The notes under the pieces were generated by a model. That model was given only the letters and a program-made list of their open reading frames with translations. It was not told the origin of the DNA and searched no databases. The position numbers and the translations under genes are program-made. From NCBI RefSeq assembly GCF_000364445.2, contig NZ_CP043538.1:5165447-5229446 (forward strand): a DNA stretch of 64,000 nucleotides, given 5' to 3'. Below, piece after piece: positions 1-8,693 of the stretch. Within the stretch, counting starts at the first letter, position 1; every line of letters starts with the position of its first letter. This DNA is from Methylobacterium mesophilicum SR1.6/6 (GTDB lineage Bacteria; Pseudomonadota; Alphaproteobacteria; Rhizobiales; Beijerinckiaceae).

Positions 1-143
1 GTGAGGGGCGTTCAAAACGGCGGCTGATCCGCCGCGGCGACATCTCTACGTACTTTACTTAGGTTGGTCCGGTCGGCGTCGGCTGCCGCCCCGCTGACCT
101 TTCAGGCCTGCCCCCGGCCTTTCTCTCCGACCTGACGGGCCGG

Positions 144-506
144 GGGCGGGTGTGGATGCACCAAGGCTGAATTGAACCCTATTTTGAATACAGCATTACG
201 TGTGCGTCGGCTCAGGTCGACCTCCACGCCCGCTACCTGATGTGCCCCTCCAGCCATCTGAAGGCGGGCGTGGATGTATTGCCTTACCTGACGTATACGT
301 TAGTGACTTGCCGCATTGGGTTGTGATACGGCGTCGTCGTCGGCAAATCGGTCCGACCTCCACGCCCGCCCCAATGTGTGTCCCCTCAAAACCCATCTGG
401 GCGGGCGTGGAGCACAATTCTTGCTCCGCTGTCGGCGTCGAGCCTCCTCTCGGCCGCCACGCTCGCCCTCGAATACCGTCCCCAGGTCCATGAGGGCGGG
501 CGTGGA
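144..506. repeat. Hairpin repeat cluster 1
   Basis: Repeated inverted-repeat units built on TCCACGCCCGC and its complement GCGGGCGTGGA. Paired arms are at 223-233/264-274, 359-369/401-411 and 457-470/492-505; the last is a 14-bp stem with one G-T wobble. A lone degenerate right arm lies at 144-156. The left arm usually follows GACCTC and the right arm is usually followed by TG. Loops are 21-31 nt. No protein-coding gene is convincing between 1 and 585. The same family recurs at 23286-23673. Function unknown; a REP-like or structured-RNA element is possible. Confidence 0.8.
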
Positions 507-585
507 TGCTTCGGGATGGTGAGGCCCTCCAGGCGCAAATCAGGGTCTAAGCCGCTGATTTAACTAGCTTTAGGGCCGAGGGCCT

Positions 586-789
586 TCACGGCCGACTCAC
601 ACGAGGTACGCCGCTCGCCGTGACCGGTAGGCGGAACAGCCCGGAGGCCGCAAACCGCTGGTCAGAGCGCCGCAGCAGCGCCGTGGCCCGCCGCAGGTCG
701 CGGTGGGCGAGCCAAGCCAGGAGCAGCCTGCGCCCGAGCCCAGCGAAGCCTACGACGTGGCCAGCGAGAGCACCGATGCCGAGCATCAT
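586..789 (-). CDS. Small membrane protein, third gene of a small operon
   Basis: A 67-residue protein with one hydrophobic N-terminal segment (about residues 2-30) followed by an Arg-rich tail. I do not recognise the family. The ATG overlaps the stop codon of the upstream gene in an ATGA, which argues for translational coupling and for this start. It is the last of three overlapping small genes reading leftwards from 1150. Confidence rests on the overlap and the plausible composition, not on homology. Confidence 0.5.
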   Translation of the reverse strand: MMLGIGALAGHVVGFAGLGRRLLLAWLAHRDLRRATALLRRSDQRFAASGLFRLPVTASGVPRVSRP

Positions 790-1007
790 CGCGGGCCCCC
801 ATCCTTGATCGGCGTGATGGCCTCGAAGTTCGCCTCCAGCCGCTTGCCGATCTGGCTGAGCATGCAGCCGATCACGTAGATGCAGTCGCGGTGCACGATG
901 TCGTCGTGTGTGCTCAGGGTCGTCAGCACGTTGGCCAGACGATCCGGGTGCATGATGTCTTCCTCCAGGGCGAGGATCTGGCCCCATTCGATGCGGGCGA
1001 CACTCAT
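786..1007 (-). CDS. Hypothetical protein, second gene of a small operon
   Basis: A 73-residue soluble protein of balanced composition (starts MSVARIEWGQ) with two cysteines in the central stretch. No known family is recognised. The start overlaps the upstream stop and the stop overlaps the downstream start, both as ATGA, so the three genes at 1150-586 probably form one translationally coupled operon. Being sandwiched between overlaps on both sides makes it the best supported of the three. Confidence 0.6.
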   Translation of the reverse strand: MSVARIEWGQILALEEDIMHPDRLANVLTTLSTHDDIVHRDCIYVIGCMLSQIGKRLEANFEAITPIKDGGPR

Positions 1008-1150
1008 CGTGTGCCCTCCCGCAGCGGTCGGGACAGCTCGAAGCAGCGCTCCCAGTCGCCTTTGACCATCATGGCGGCATCAACGAGGGCGACGCCGACG
1101 ACGTACAGAGCGCCGGCCTCGACGGGGCAATCGGAGCTTACAAAACTCAC
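1004..1150 (-). CDS. Hypothetical protein, first gene of a small operon
   Basis: About 48 residues from a GTG at 1150 (VSFVSSDCPV). The frame is open further upstream to 1321, but that extension has atypical composition, so the GTG is preferred; an internal ATG pair would give an even shorter product. The end overlaps the next gene by ATGA. The family is not recognised. The start is uncertain because no strong ribosome-binding site is visible. Confidence 0.4.
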   Translation of the reverse strand: MSFVSSDCPVEAGALYVVGVALVDAAMMVKGDWERCFELSRPLREGTR

Positions 1151-1342
1151 CGCTTCGTGGCTTAACACTCTTGGGGCTGGAGCAATCGCAGTCGGATTTT
1201 TTACGCCGTTCTCCAGACTCGCCGATGCAGGTGCCTGTGCCGAATCCGGATCGGCTTTAATCTTATCGAGTGTTGCTGATCTGTTTTTAGGAGCCGCGCT
1301 ACACATTGTCGGTCGTGTCATTATTGATTTTCAGGTTCGATT

Positions 1343-1531
1343 ATGGCGCCTCTTGAAATTTACGTTTTGTACGTGTTGCCCGTGGGCGGGTTCTTAGCTT
1401 GCGCGGTGTTCATTATATACGTGCTCATTGGGAAACGCCGCGCGAAAGCGAAGATGCTCAATCAGATCATTGGCGGCGATAGAACATTCCCGCACATGGC
1501 GATCGACAACACCAAAAAGGGTGCCGCTTAA
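1343..1531 (+). CDS. Small membrane protein
   Basis: A 62-residue protein with a single strong transmembrane segment at about residues 5-29, followed by a basic cytoplasmic stretch (KRRAKAK), consistent with N-out/C-in topology. No family recognised. It stands alone, divergent from the three-gene operon to its left, and lies just upstream of the secreted protein at 1586. Confidence 0.45.
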   Translation: MAPLEIYVLYVLPVGGFLACAVFIIYVLIGKRRAKAKMLNQIIGGDRTFPHMAIDNTKKGAA

Positions 1532-1585
1532 GCTGTGACACGCTCCCTGCTTGGTTGGACGCGCTACGACAGCTACCCTGCCGAG

Positions 1586-2035
1586 ATGCACTACGCCATC
1601 GCCGCCGTGATCCTCGCCGTCGCCACCGCAGCGAACGCACAGGCGCTGCCTCCGCCGGTGCAGGCCGCAATGGCCGAGGCCAAATCCTCCTGTCAGCCTG
1701 ATCGCACCAAGGTCGGGCCCGGCTTCGTCCAGCGTCAGGACATCAACGGCGACGGTGTGCCCGACTTCGTGCTGAGCTACGAAGCTGTGGCATGTGCTGA
1801 CGGTGGCCGACTGAACTGCGGCTCCGCCGGGTGCCTCACGCAGGTCTTCGCCTCGACGCCCTCAGGTTACGTCAAGGTGCTGGACGAGAACGTGCAGGAG
1901 GTCCGCTTCCGCCGCGTCAAAGGCCGTCCCGCGATGCTGCTCGGCCTCCACGGCAGCTCGTGCGGCAAAGTGGGCGCTGAAGCCTGTGGCGCCACGCTCT
2001 ACTGGAACGGAGCGAAGTTCAGCCCCGCCCACTAG
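1586..2035 (+). CDS. Secreted protein with calcium-binding-like DxNxDGxxD loop
   Basis: 149 residues from the ATG at 1586. The frame is open upstream to 1535, but the internal ATG begins a clean signal peptide (residues 1-18, cleavage near ANAQ-A). The mature part contains DINGDGVPD at residues 52-60, an EF-hand/FG-GAP type Asp/Asn loop, and several cysteines consistent with a periplasmic disulphide-bonded fold. The C-terminal half is Gly/Cys rich. No enzyme function is evident. Confidence 0.65.
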   Translation: MHYAIAAVILAVATAANAQALPPPVQAAMAEAKSSCQPDRTKVGPGFVQRQDINGDGVPDFVLSYEAVACADGGRLNCGSAGCLTQVFASTPSGYVKVLDENVQEVRFRRVKGRPAMLLGLHGSSCGKVGAEACGATLYWNGAKFSPAH

Positions 2036-2166
2036 CTCAAGCTTGCCCACTGTTGCTCGCCATCGCGAAGGCCTGTGCCTCGACACCGCTATCCCGGCGG
2101 CTATCCTGTCGCCATGCGCACAGCCCTCGCCGCCGAGAAGCGCGCACTGTCTGACGTGGGGCCACC

Positions 2167-2418
2167 ATGAGAACCACGCTGATCGGATGGCTCACTGTGG
2201 CGATCACCGTCAGTGTGAGCACCGCAGCTGTCGCGCAGCGGAGGCGGATCCACAGGGCGGCTCCTCGTGCAACAATCGAAGCACCGCGGCCCGGTCTCCT
2301 GCAACTGCCAAACACGAGGCTGCGCCCTCAGGACGACGGCATCATTCACTGGAACACGCCGAATAAGAGCGGCAATCTCGGCGGTCCAGGAGCGGGCGGA
2401 AGCAGTGGCGGAGGCTGA
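2167..2418 (+). CDS. Small secreted protein, Gly/Ser-rich tail
   Basis: 83 residues. It has an N-terminal signal peptide with cleavage after about residue 23 (AVAQ-R), a basic Arg-rich region, a short segment around IIHWNTPNKSG, and a Gly/Ser run at the C-terminus. No family recognised. It lies between two other genes for exported proteins on the same strand, suggesting a cluster of small secreted products. Confidence 0.55.
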   Translation: MRTTLIGWLTVAITVSVSTAAVAQRRRIHRAAPRATIEAPRPGLLQLPNTRLRPQDDGIIHWNTPNKSGNLGGPGAGGSSGGG

Positions 2419-2631
2419 GCTATTCCGCCTTCGCTATCGCTGCCCGGGGCTCTGTACGATGTTGCGGAAGAGGTTGTCGGGTAGTCGCGACGTCAACCGC
2501 GCGGCTGGGGCGTCATCCGAATAGGGGTAGTGCTCCGGAGCACACCGCGAGATGGTGTGTGGGGATTAACTATATCTCGCACCGTCGTCGCCGTTGAGAC
2601 TTTGAGGCGTAGGTGCTGGAGGGTCTCCACC

Positions 2632-3015
2632 ATGTTGACTCGCACCGTCATCAGCGTCGCCGCCCCGATATTCCTCATCGCCTCGTGGGCCGCTCCATCT
2701 CTGGCTCAGCCCGGCGCCAATGGTGCCCCAAAGCTTCTCATCCACGGAAACTACTGCGGCCCGGGCAACAACGCGCCGCTACCACCGATCGACGCCCTCG
2801 ATGCCGCCTGCGCTCGGCACGACGCCTGCACGCCGGACGTCGGCCTACCCTCAAAGGCCTGTAACCTTCGGCTGGAGCGAGAGGCGGAGGCAGTCGCTCG
2901 GGATCCGCGTCAGCCGGATGATATCCGCTCTCTGGCCGGCTTCGTAGCCTCATTCGCCGCGTCCAATGCGTCGAGCACCGCACCGTCGGTGATCCCCGCT
3001 AGGTTAGGTCGCTGA
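2632..3015 (+). CDS. Secreted phospholipase A2-like protein
   Basis: 127 residues. The ATG at 2632 begins a signal peptide (cleavage near residue 25, SLAQ-P), so the open frame upstream is not used. The mature protein has both hallmarks of the prokaryotic secreted PLA2 fold: a calcium-loop-like YCGPGNN at residues 41-47 and the helix ALDAACARHDAC at 55-66 carrying the His63-Asp64 pair, followed by another Cys at 77. The family hydrolyses the sn-2 ester of phospholipids with calcium. The C-terminal third is Ala/Ser rich and short, so activity is not certain. The neighbours are other small exported proteins. Confidence 0.75.
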   Translation: MLTRTVISVAAPIFLIASWAAPSLAQPGANGAPKLLIHGNYCGPGNNAPLPPIDALDAACARHDACTPDVGLPSKACNLRLEREAEAVARDPRQPDDIRSLAGFVASFAASNASSTAPSVIPARLGR

Positions 3016-3034
3016 GGGGCTGGGGGCTCAGCCC

Positions 3035-3106
3035 TCACTCCGCCTTGGCCATCTGGCGCCTCTAGTTCTGGACGATGTCGCGGGAGAGGGTGCCGGAAGC
3101 GGAGGT
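3035..3106 (-). pseudogene. Remnant of phage tail tape-measure C-terminus (copy 2)
   Basis: Read on the minus strand this gives TSASGTLSRDIVQN, a TAG stop, then RRQMAKAE and a final stop. It aligns closely with the last residues of the tape-measure protein encoded at 28353-30722 (TSATGNLFRDIVQN, then GRQMAKAD). Only about 24 codons remain and they contain an in-frame stop, so it is a dead fragment. Together with the fragment at 4093-4830 it shows that tape-measure genes related to the island copy once lay here. Confidence 0.75.
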
Positions 3107-3125
3107 CGCGTGCCTGCCGCTGTGA

Positions 3126-3929
3126 TCACCAACCGTTCCGGGCGACGGGCTCAGCGATGGCGATCATGTCACCACCTTGCCGCCAATCATCGGCGGAACG
3201 ACCCGTGATTTTGGCGACATAGGCTCTGGTTTCCTGCGGCAACGATGAGCGCCCAGCGAGCCAGTTTCTCACGCGCTGCGGGCCCGCGTTGTAGGCCGCC
3301 GCTGCCAGGCCTAGGCTGCCGAATGCCGCGCGCTGCTCGCGCAGGAATTCCGCCGCTTTTGGTATGGCCTCGAACGGGTCAAAGGGATCGACCAAGCCCC
3401 GCTCGGCTGCGGTTGCCGGCATGAACTGCGCGACGCCCTGAGCGCCGGCACGGCTGACGGCACGGTGATCAAGCCCGCTCTCCTGCTGGAGGAGACGCAG
3501 GAAGAAGTCGACCGGCAAGCCGCTGGCCTCCGCTGTGTGCTCAATGAACTGCCGCAAGCGCTGCTTGTCGCCGTAGAAGGCGTTGAGCCACGTGTCCTGA
3601 AGGGTCCCGGCAAATTGGGGGATCGCGGCCGCCGCGTTCACAGCCGTCAGGTTCGTCCGGACGAAATTGGCTATGGCACCATCAGCCGACATGATTGCAA
3701 TCAGGCTGGGCGGCTGCGGGGTGAGGGCTGGAACGGCGGCAACCGGAGCAACTACGTCACGTTCCGGCTGCGAAGGGAGAACCGTCAGCGCGACTCCCAG
3801 GCTCGCTGCACCCATGAGGACAGCGTATCTTCTGCCTTTCAAGACGACCCAATACACGCGACTACGGACCGCGCTGCGGTCGGCCCGCGCCCAGAACTCA
3901 CGTTGGCCGATCGGTGATAGATCCTGCAT
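3126..3929 (-). CDS. Lytic transglycosylase, SLT domain
   Basis: 267 residues. A basic N-terminus and one membrane segment (about residues 34-52) anchor it; the C-terminal half (about 135-260) is a soluble-lytic-transglycosylase domain with the catalytic Glu150 in LLQQESGLDHRAVS, followed by GVAQFMPATA and the AAYNAGPQRV motif. Such enzymes cleave peptidoglycan with 1,6-anhydro product formation. It sits between two broken tape-measure tails, so a phage or secretion-associated role is likely, but a general cell-wall role cannot be excluded. Confidence 0.85.
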   Translation of the reverse strand: MQDLSPIGQREFWARADRSAVRSRVYWVVLKGRRYAVLMGAASLGVALTVLPSQPERDVVAPVAAVPALTPQPPSLIAIMSADGAIANFVRTNLTAVNAAAAIPQFAGTLQDTWLNAFYGDKQRLRQFIEHTAEASGLPVDFFLRLLQQESGLDHRAVSRAGAQGVAQFMPATAAERGLVDPFDPFEAIPKAAEFLREQRAAFGSLGLAAAAYNAGPQRVRNWLAGRSSLPQETRAYVAKITGRSADDWRQGGDMIAIAEPVARNGW

Positions 3930-4092
3930 CCCTGCCTTGTGAGCGCTGTCCCGGTCGGTCCTGGGGATTGGTCGATCTGAAACTTGGCCGATTTAGGAAC
4001 AGATCTACCACAACGGGCCTGGTCTTGATCGGTGACCGGCCCCAAACCAAGGGCTAGCCCTGTTGATTGTGGTGAAGCCTGAGGGGGCAGCC

Positions 4093-4830
4093 TCAGTTTC
4101 CACCCGCCGGAGCCATCGTCCGCCCGCGGCTCAGCATTACGTCCTTAAACAGGTTGCCAGCAGTCGAGGTCCGAACGTTCGTGTCGGGCCCCGGCCGCTG
4201 CACGACGACGCTGATGCTGCCGTTGTTCTCGATCTTGGGTCCGGCAACGACACCGGCACGGGCGGCGGAGCATCGAGGCGACCCTCACCCTGCTGCATCG
4301 TCTCGACCGCCTTCCTCGCCTTCTCCCGGGATGCCCAGCCGTCTCCATCAGCCTGCGCTACGTCTGGGCGCGGCATGCCGGCCGGGCGGCCTGCTGCGAG
4401 TTCGGGGACGTCGCCGATCGGAGCCCGCTCACCGCGCGCCAGGGCGCCTCGCAGCGCCGGGTTGTAGATCGACCAGTTGCGGATGCCGCCGTTCCGCAGG
4501 GGGTGGAGCGCCACGCGGGTCTGCTCCTCCAAACTGCCGGCCATGGCGTTGGGCGCCGTGATCCCGAGGCCTGGCGCGATCCGGCGCCAGTTCGAGTTCA
4601 GCATCTGGTAGTAGCCCTGGGCGGTGTAGTCCTTGGTCGCCAACGGGCTGAGTCCCTGCTGCCGGCCCACGTAGTTCATGGTGTTCTGGCCGTGGCTCTC
4701 GTACTTCATGATGAGCCCGAGCTGGTTGCGCGTAATTACCCACGGGGTAGCTTGGTCGTCGGTTGAACGCCCGCGGCTGCGCTCCTGCCGAGCCAAGCTT
4801 GCCTCTTGCGCGGGTCGTCTCTTGCGCGGG
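4093..4830 (-). pseudogene. Truncated, frameshifted phage tail tape-measure protein (C-terminal part)
   Basis: The frame opens with a lysozyme/SLT-like region (IMKYESHG, later GYYQMLNSNWRRIAPGLG) and continues with PRPDVAQADGDGW and GEGRLDA, matching the tail of the island tape-measure protein. At about 4270 one base is missing. In the shifted frame the sequence continues ARAGVVAGPKIENNGSIS and GNLFKDVM, again matching the homologue, and stops at 4093. The N-terminal part is absent; the gene runs into the IS66 fragment starting at 4857, which probably removed it. The upstream boundary is approximate. Confidence 0.7.
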
Positions 4831-4856
4831 GCGAATTTCGCTGATTCCTTCGTGGG

Positions 4857-5147
4857 ATGGGCCGCAGCGAACTGGAACGGCTGAGCCGCGAGGAGCTGAT
4901 CGAGCTGGTGCTGCGGCTGCAGCGGCCAGAGAAGACCTCGCGGACCTCGTCCAAGCCGCCCGCGACCGATCGCAAGGAGCAGCGGGAGCACTCAAAGCCC
5001 GGCGGCGCCAAGCCCGGTCACGAGGGCCATAGCCGCGTCGTCAGCGATGATCCCGACGCAGTCGTCGAGCATCGTCCCGAGGCGTGTGCGTGCTGCGGCG
5101 CCAGCCTGCACGCCGCTCTTGCTCGCCGCCATGCGTGGCGGACCTGA
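4857..5147 (+). pseudogene. IS66-family transposase, N-terminal fragment
   Basis: About 96 residues beginning MGRSELERLSREELIELVLR. They carry the features of the IS66 TnpC N-terminus: the leucine-rich helix, the Lys/Pro-rich linker ending in KPGHEGHSR, and the zinc-binding segment HRPEACACCGASL. The rest of the roughly 500-residue transposase, with its DDE domain, is missing and the frame ends soon after the cysteines. It lies at the truncated end of the tape-measure pseudogene, so the insertion probably caused that truncation and then decayed. Confidence 0.75.
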
Positions 5148-5828
5148 TCGGGTGCTGGTCGGCGCGCTCGCCGGCATGTCGCGCCCGGTCTCCTCGACCC
5201 CGGTGGCTGATGTGGCTGACCGACCTGTTCCTGTCGCTGCCGCAGCTGCCGCTGCTGCTCCTCGTGGATTCTACTGGTCGCCGACAGCCTGAAGGCCGTT
5301 CGGCAGCCAGGTGCGCGGCGTGTTCCTTGATGATCGTCGCACGGTGATCGGGGCCTCTGCGCTGGATCCGTCGCCCCGGCTTGGTGCGGGCGCAAAGTTC
5401 CTGTCCTCGGCGCGAGAAGGAGTTCGGGGAGCGGCCGCTCGCAGGGGCGACGACCGGGCACCTCGTGCTGCCGCCACATCTCTGCCTAGAAACGCGCTGG
5501 GCCCGGTGACGTGACGCGCCTCCGATCCGAGGTCTCTCGGCAGGCGTATCATCGCCGGAATCGACCCTGTTCCTTTCCTGGGCGGCTCGCTTCCGACCCG
5601 GACATCCCGACTGGGGGCGCTCCGCTTCGACGCCCAAGGACCACCTCGACCGTCGCGCCGCACTGGGCGCTTGGTTCCCGGCCGGCGCGATCTTCCTGAC
5701 GGTGCTGTCTCGATCAACGTTCATCGGCGACGGTTTGCCGGATGCCGCTCCCGATCCGCGGCGCCGTGCTGTAGGCATCGCGGCGGATTCGTTTCGAGAG
5801 AAACACCGGTTCCGCGTCTTTCCCTTCA
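5148..5828. other. No gene recognised; probable insertion-sequence debris
   Basis: About 680 bases between the IS66 fragment and an inverted repeat. Open frames here are short or have the Arg/Pro/Ser-rich composition typical of shadow frames in GC-rich DNA. I recognise no domain on either strand. Decayed mobile-element sequence is the likely content, inferred from position only. Confidence 0.4.
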
Positions 5829-5988
5829 CCCCTCTGCGGGGAGGGTGCCCCTGCGTCAGCAGGGGTCGGGAGAGGGGCCACGGGTTCAGAATTGCGCGGG
5901 GCCTTCATGACGGGCGCAGCCTCATCCTGCACCGTCGCTCCCCTCTCCCGACCCGCTTCGCGGGCCACCCTCCCCCGCAGAGGGGGGA
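5829..5988. repeat. Long imperfect inverted repeat, REP type
   Basis: The left arm (5829-5877) reads from CCCTCTGCGGGGAGGGTG to GGGTCGGGAGAGGGG; the right arm (5941-5988) is its imperfect reverse complement, starting CCCCTCTCCCGACCC. The arms, each itself partly palindromic, enclose about 63 nt. This is the common intergenic REP-like element of methylobacteria and rhizobia. It lies 50 bp upstream of the ABC ATPase gene, where it could affect transcription or mRNA stability. Confidence 0.75.
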
Positions 5989-6040
5989 GGGAGGAGACGG
6001 GACCGCCGCGCCCATCCGGAATGGATCAGGAGTGAAGCCT

Positions 6041-7891
6041 GTGACGGACCCGATCCTCTCGGTCTCGGACCTCACCGTCTCCTTCCGGTCGGACGGGCGC
6101 TGGCGCGAGGTCGTGCACGGCGTCTCCTTCGACGTGGGCCCGCGCGAGACCGTGGCGCTCGTCGGCGAATCCGGCTCCGGCAAGAGCGTCAGCGCCCTCT
6201 CGATCCTGCGCCTCCTGCCGCGGGACGCGAGCCGCATCGGCGGGCGCGTGCGCTTCGCGGGCCGCGAGCTGCTCGCCGCCCCCGAGGCCGAGATGCGGCG
6301 GGTGCGCGGCGATTCCATCGCCATGATCTTCCAGGAGCCGATGACCTCCCTGAACCCGGTCCTGACCATCGGCTTCCAGATCGCCGAGGCGCTGATCCGG
6401 CACCGGGGCCTGTCGCGGTCCGCCGCCGAGGCGGAGGCGCTCCGGCTCCTCGACAAGGTCCGGATCCCGGCCGCCCGCTCGCGCCTGCACGAGTACCCGC
6501 ACCGCTTCTCCGGCGGCATGCGCCAGCGGGTGATGATCGCCATGGCGCTGGCCTGCCGGCCAAAACTCCTGATCGCCGACGAGCCGACCACGGCGCTCGA
6601 CGTCACGATCCAGGCCCAGATCCTCGACCTCATCAAGAGCCTGCAGGCCGAGGAGGGCATGTCGGTCCTGTTCATCACGCACGACATGGGCGTGGTCGCC
6701 GAGATCGCCGACCGCACCGTGGTGATGTACCGGGGCCGCGCCGTGGAGGCCGGCCCGACCGCGCGGATTTTTTCCGAACCCACCGAGCCTTATACGCGGG
6801 CGCTGCTGGCCGCGGTCCCGCGCCTCGGGACCATGGCGGGCCGGGCGCGCCCGATGCGCTTCCCGGTGGTCGACCGGGCCACCGGCCTGGCGGCGCCGAC
6901 GCCTGAGACCCCCGACACCGTCAGGGCCGCCGAGCGCCCGGTTCTGGAGGTGCGCGACCTGACGACCCGGTTCGACATCCGCTCCGGGCTGCTCGGCCGC
7001 GTGACCGGCCGCGTCCACGCGGTGGAGCGGGTCTCGTTCAGCCTCGCGGCCGGCGAGACCCTGGCGCTCGTCGGCGAGTCCGGCTGCGGCAAGTCCACCA
7101 CCGGGCGCTCGATCCTGCGCCTCGTCGAGCCGCTCTCGGGCTCGGTCCTCCTCGACGGCGAGGACATCACGGGCCTCGATCCCAAGACCCTCCGCGCCCG
7201 CCGCCAGCGCATGCAGATGATCTTCCAGGACCCGTTCGCCAGCCTCGACCCGCGCCTGAGCGTCGGCGCGGCGGTGGCGGAGCCGCTGCTGATCAACCGC
7301 CTCGCGACGCCCCGCGAGGCGCGGCGGCGCGCCGAGGACTTGCTGGGGCGGGTCGGGCTCCCCCCGGAGACCGCCGGGCGCTTCCCGCACGAATTCTCCG
7401 GCGGCCAGCGTCAGCGCATCTGCATCGCACGGGCGCTCGCCCTGAACCCCCGCCTGATCGTCGCCGACGAGGCGGTCTCGGCGCTCGACGTCTCGGTGAA
7501 GGCGCAGGTCGTGAACCTGATGCTCGACCTCCAGGCGGAGTTCGGCCTCGCCTACCTGTTCATCTCGCACGACATGGCGGTGGTGGAGCGGGTGAGCCAC
7601 CGGGTGGCGGTGATGTATCTCGGCGAGATCGTGGAGATCGGCCCGCGCGCGGCGATCTTCGGCGATCCGCGGCACCCCTACACGAAGAAGCTGCTGGCCG
7701 CCGTGCCGGTCCCGGATCCGGCCCGGCGCGGCGAGCGCCACGCCCTGCCGGACGACGAGATCCGCAGCCCGATCCGGGCGCCCGACTACGTGGCGCCCGA
7801 GCGGCTCTACCGGGAGGTATCCCCGGGCCACGTCGTGCAGGACTGGGGCTCCGACTGGTCCGCGCCCGCGACGTCGGTGGCGGCTGCGTGA
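6041..7891 (+). CDS. Fused double-ATPase peptide/nickel ABC transporter ATP-binding protein
   Basis: 616 residues from a GTG at 6041, preceded by AGGAG at a spacing of 8; the open frame upstream runs through a REP element and is not coding. It holds two complete ABC ATPase domains of the DppD and DppF type joined head to tail. Domain 1 has Walker A GESGSGKS and Walker B LLIADEP; domain 2 has Walker A GESGCGKS, signature SGGQRQR and Walker B LIVADEA. An oligopeptide_HTH/OppF C-terminal extension follows each. Such proteins (YejF/GsiA type) power import of peptides, glutathione or nickel. No binding protein or permease gene is present on either side, so it is an orphan or the remaining end of a disrupted operon. 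Confidence 0.9.
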   Translation: MTDPILSVSDLTVSFRSDGRWREVVHGVSFDVGPRETVALVGESGSGKSVSALSILRLLPRDASRIGGRVRFAGRELLAAPEAEMRRVRGDSIAMIFQEPMTSLNPVLTIGFQIAEALIRHRGLSRSAAEAEALRLLDKVRIPAARSRLHEYPHRFSGGMRQRVMIAMALACRPKLLIADEPTTALDVTIQAQILDLIKSLQAEEGMSVLFITHDMGVVAEIADRTVVMYRGRAVEAGPTARIFSEPTEPYTRALLAAVPRLGTMAGRARPMRFPVVDRATGLAAPTPETPDTVRAAERPVLEVRDLTTRFDIRSGLLGRVTGRVHAVERVSFSLAAGETLALVGESGCGKSTTGRSILRLVEPLSGSVLLDGEDITGLDPKTLRARRQRMQMIFQDPFASLDPRLSVGAAVAEPLLINRLATPREARRRAEDLLGRVGLPPETAGRFPHEFSGGQRQRICIARALALNPRLIVADEAVSALDVSVKAQVVNLMLDLQAEFGLAYLFISHDMAVVERVSHRVAVMYLGEIVEIGPRAAIFGDPRHPYTKKLLAAVPVPDPARRGERHALPDDEIRSPIRAPDYVAPERLYREVSPGHVVQDWGSDWSAPATSVAAA

Positions 7892-7993
7892 TGGGCCCGC
7901 CCTTGGCGCGGCGATTGAGCTTCGCGCCCGGACAGGGCATGTCCCCGTCGCTGCGGGCCGACCATGCCCCTGACGTGGATCCGGGGCGCGACG

Positions 7994-8245
7994 ATGCCTG
8001 ACCTCCGCTGGACTGAAGGCCCGGTTCACTGCACCGACCTCGTGGACGCGACCGGCAAGGTGTACGGCTATGTGGGACCGCGGGCGGTCGGCGCCCGCGG
8101 TTACGTGGTCCAGGCCGGGTCGGAATGGCCACCGCGGCCAGCCGCCTTCAGCGACCATGCCTCGACCGATTCCGCCCGCGCCTGGGTCGCGGCCGAGGTC
8201 GCCGCGCGCGCGATCCAGCCCATCCGCATCCTCCGAGACACGTAG
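7994..8245 (+). CDS. Hypothetical protein
   Basis: 83 residues from the ATG at 7994 (MPDLRWTEGPVH); an ATG ten codons upstream is also possible. Balanced composition with a central YGYVGPRAVG and an Ala-rich C-terminal helix. Family not recognised, and no membrane segment or signal peptide is visible. It follows the ABC ATPase gene by about 100 bp on the same strand but has no evident link with transport. Confidence 0.5.
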   Translation: MPDLRWTEGPVHCTDLVDATGKVYGYVGPRAVGARGYVVQAGSEWPPRPAAFSDHASTDSARAWVAAEVAARAIQPIRILRDT

Positions 8246-8272
8246 CGCTGCGTCCTGCGGGTCGGGGCAGCC

Positions 8273-8479
8273 TCAGCGCTCGACGTCTACGGGGTCGTCC
8301 CACGTGATTCGGCGCGGCCGGCTGACCGCGACGGCCGGTTCGAGGCTGATCCGGATCACCGTCGCGACGATCGCCACGGCGGCACAGACGAGAAGCAGGG
8401 CGTCGAGCACGGCGCCGGCGTCACATCGGGGCGCGGGCAGCGCGCGGATGCCGGACGGCGCGCTGGCGGGCGCGGGCAT
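8273..8479 (-). CDS. Small single-span membrane protein
   Basis: 68 residues with one transmembrane helix (about residues 21-46) and a polar C-terminus. No family recognised. It converges with the gene ending at 8245. The start is uncertain because the region upstream shows no strong ribosome-binding site. Confidence 0.4.
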   Translation of the reverse strand: MPAPASAPSGIRALPAPRCDAGAVLDALLLVCAAVAIVATVIRISLEPAVAVSRPRRITWDDPVDVER

Positions 8480-8693
8480 TGTGCAGGCGCCGCATCTGTT
8501 CCTGGAGGACTTCGTCCGCCTGCACGGGGCGGATGAGGTTCGACGACGGGAGCGATGCGTCGAGACGGTCTTGGACCGGAGGATAGACTGCTTTCATGGC
8601 CGCCCTCTTCAGTCGTAATTACGCAGGAGCTTAGCCATTTATGAATCCGTTGCAACCTCGCCTCAACGGAAGTCCGTGGATTGGTGCCGGAAC

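Noticed and set aside
144..506. CRISPR array
   Set aside because: The repeats are hairpin pairs with irregular spacing and partly similar inter-repeat sequence, no cas gene is near, and spacers are not of constant length.
6026..8158. 710-codon minus-strand frame opposite the ABC ATPase gene
   Set aside because: Shadow frame of a GC-rich gene: His/Arg/Asp-rich composition and no domain, while the plus strand encodes a clear double ATPase.
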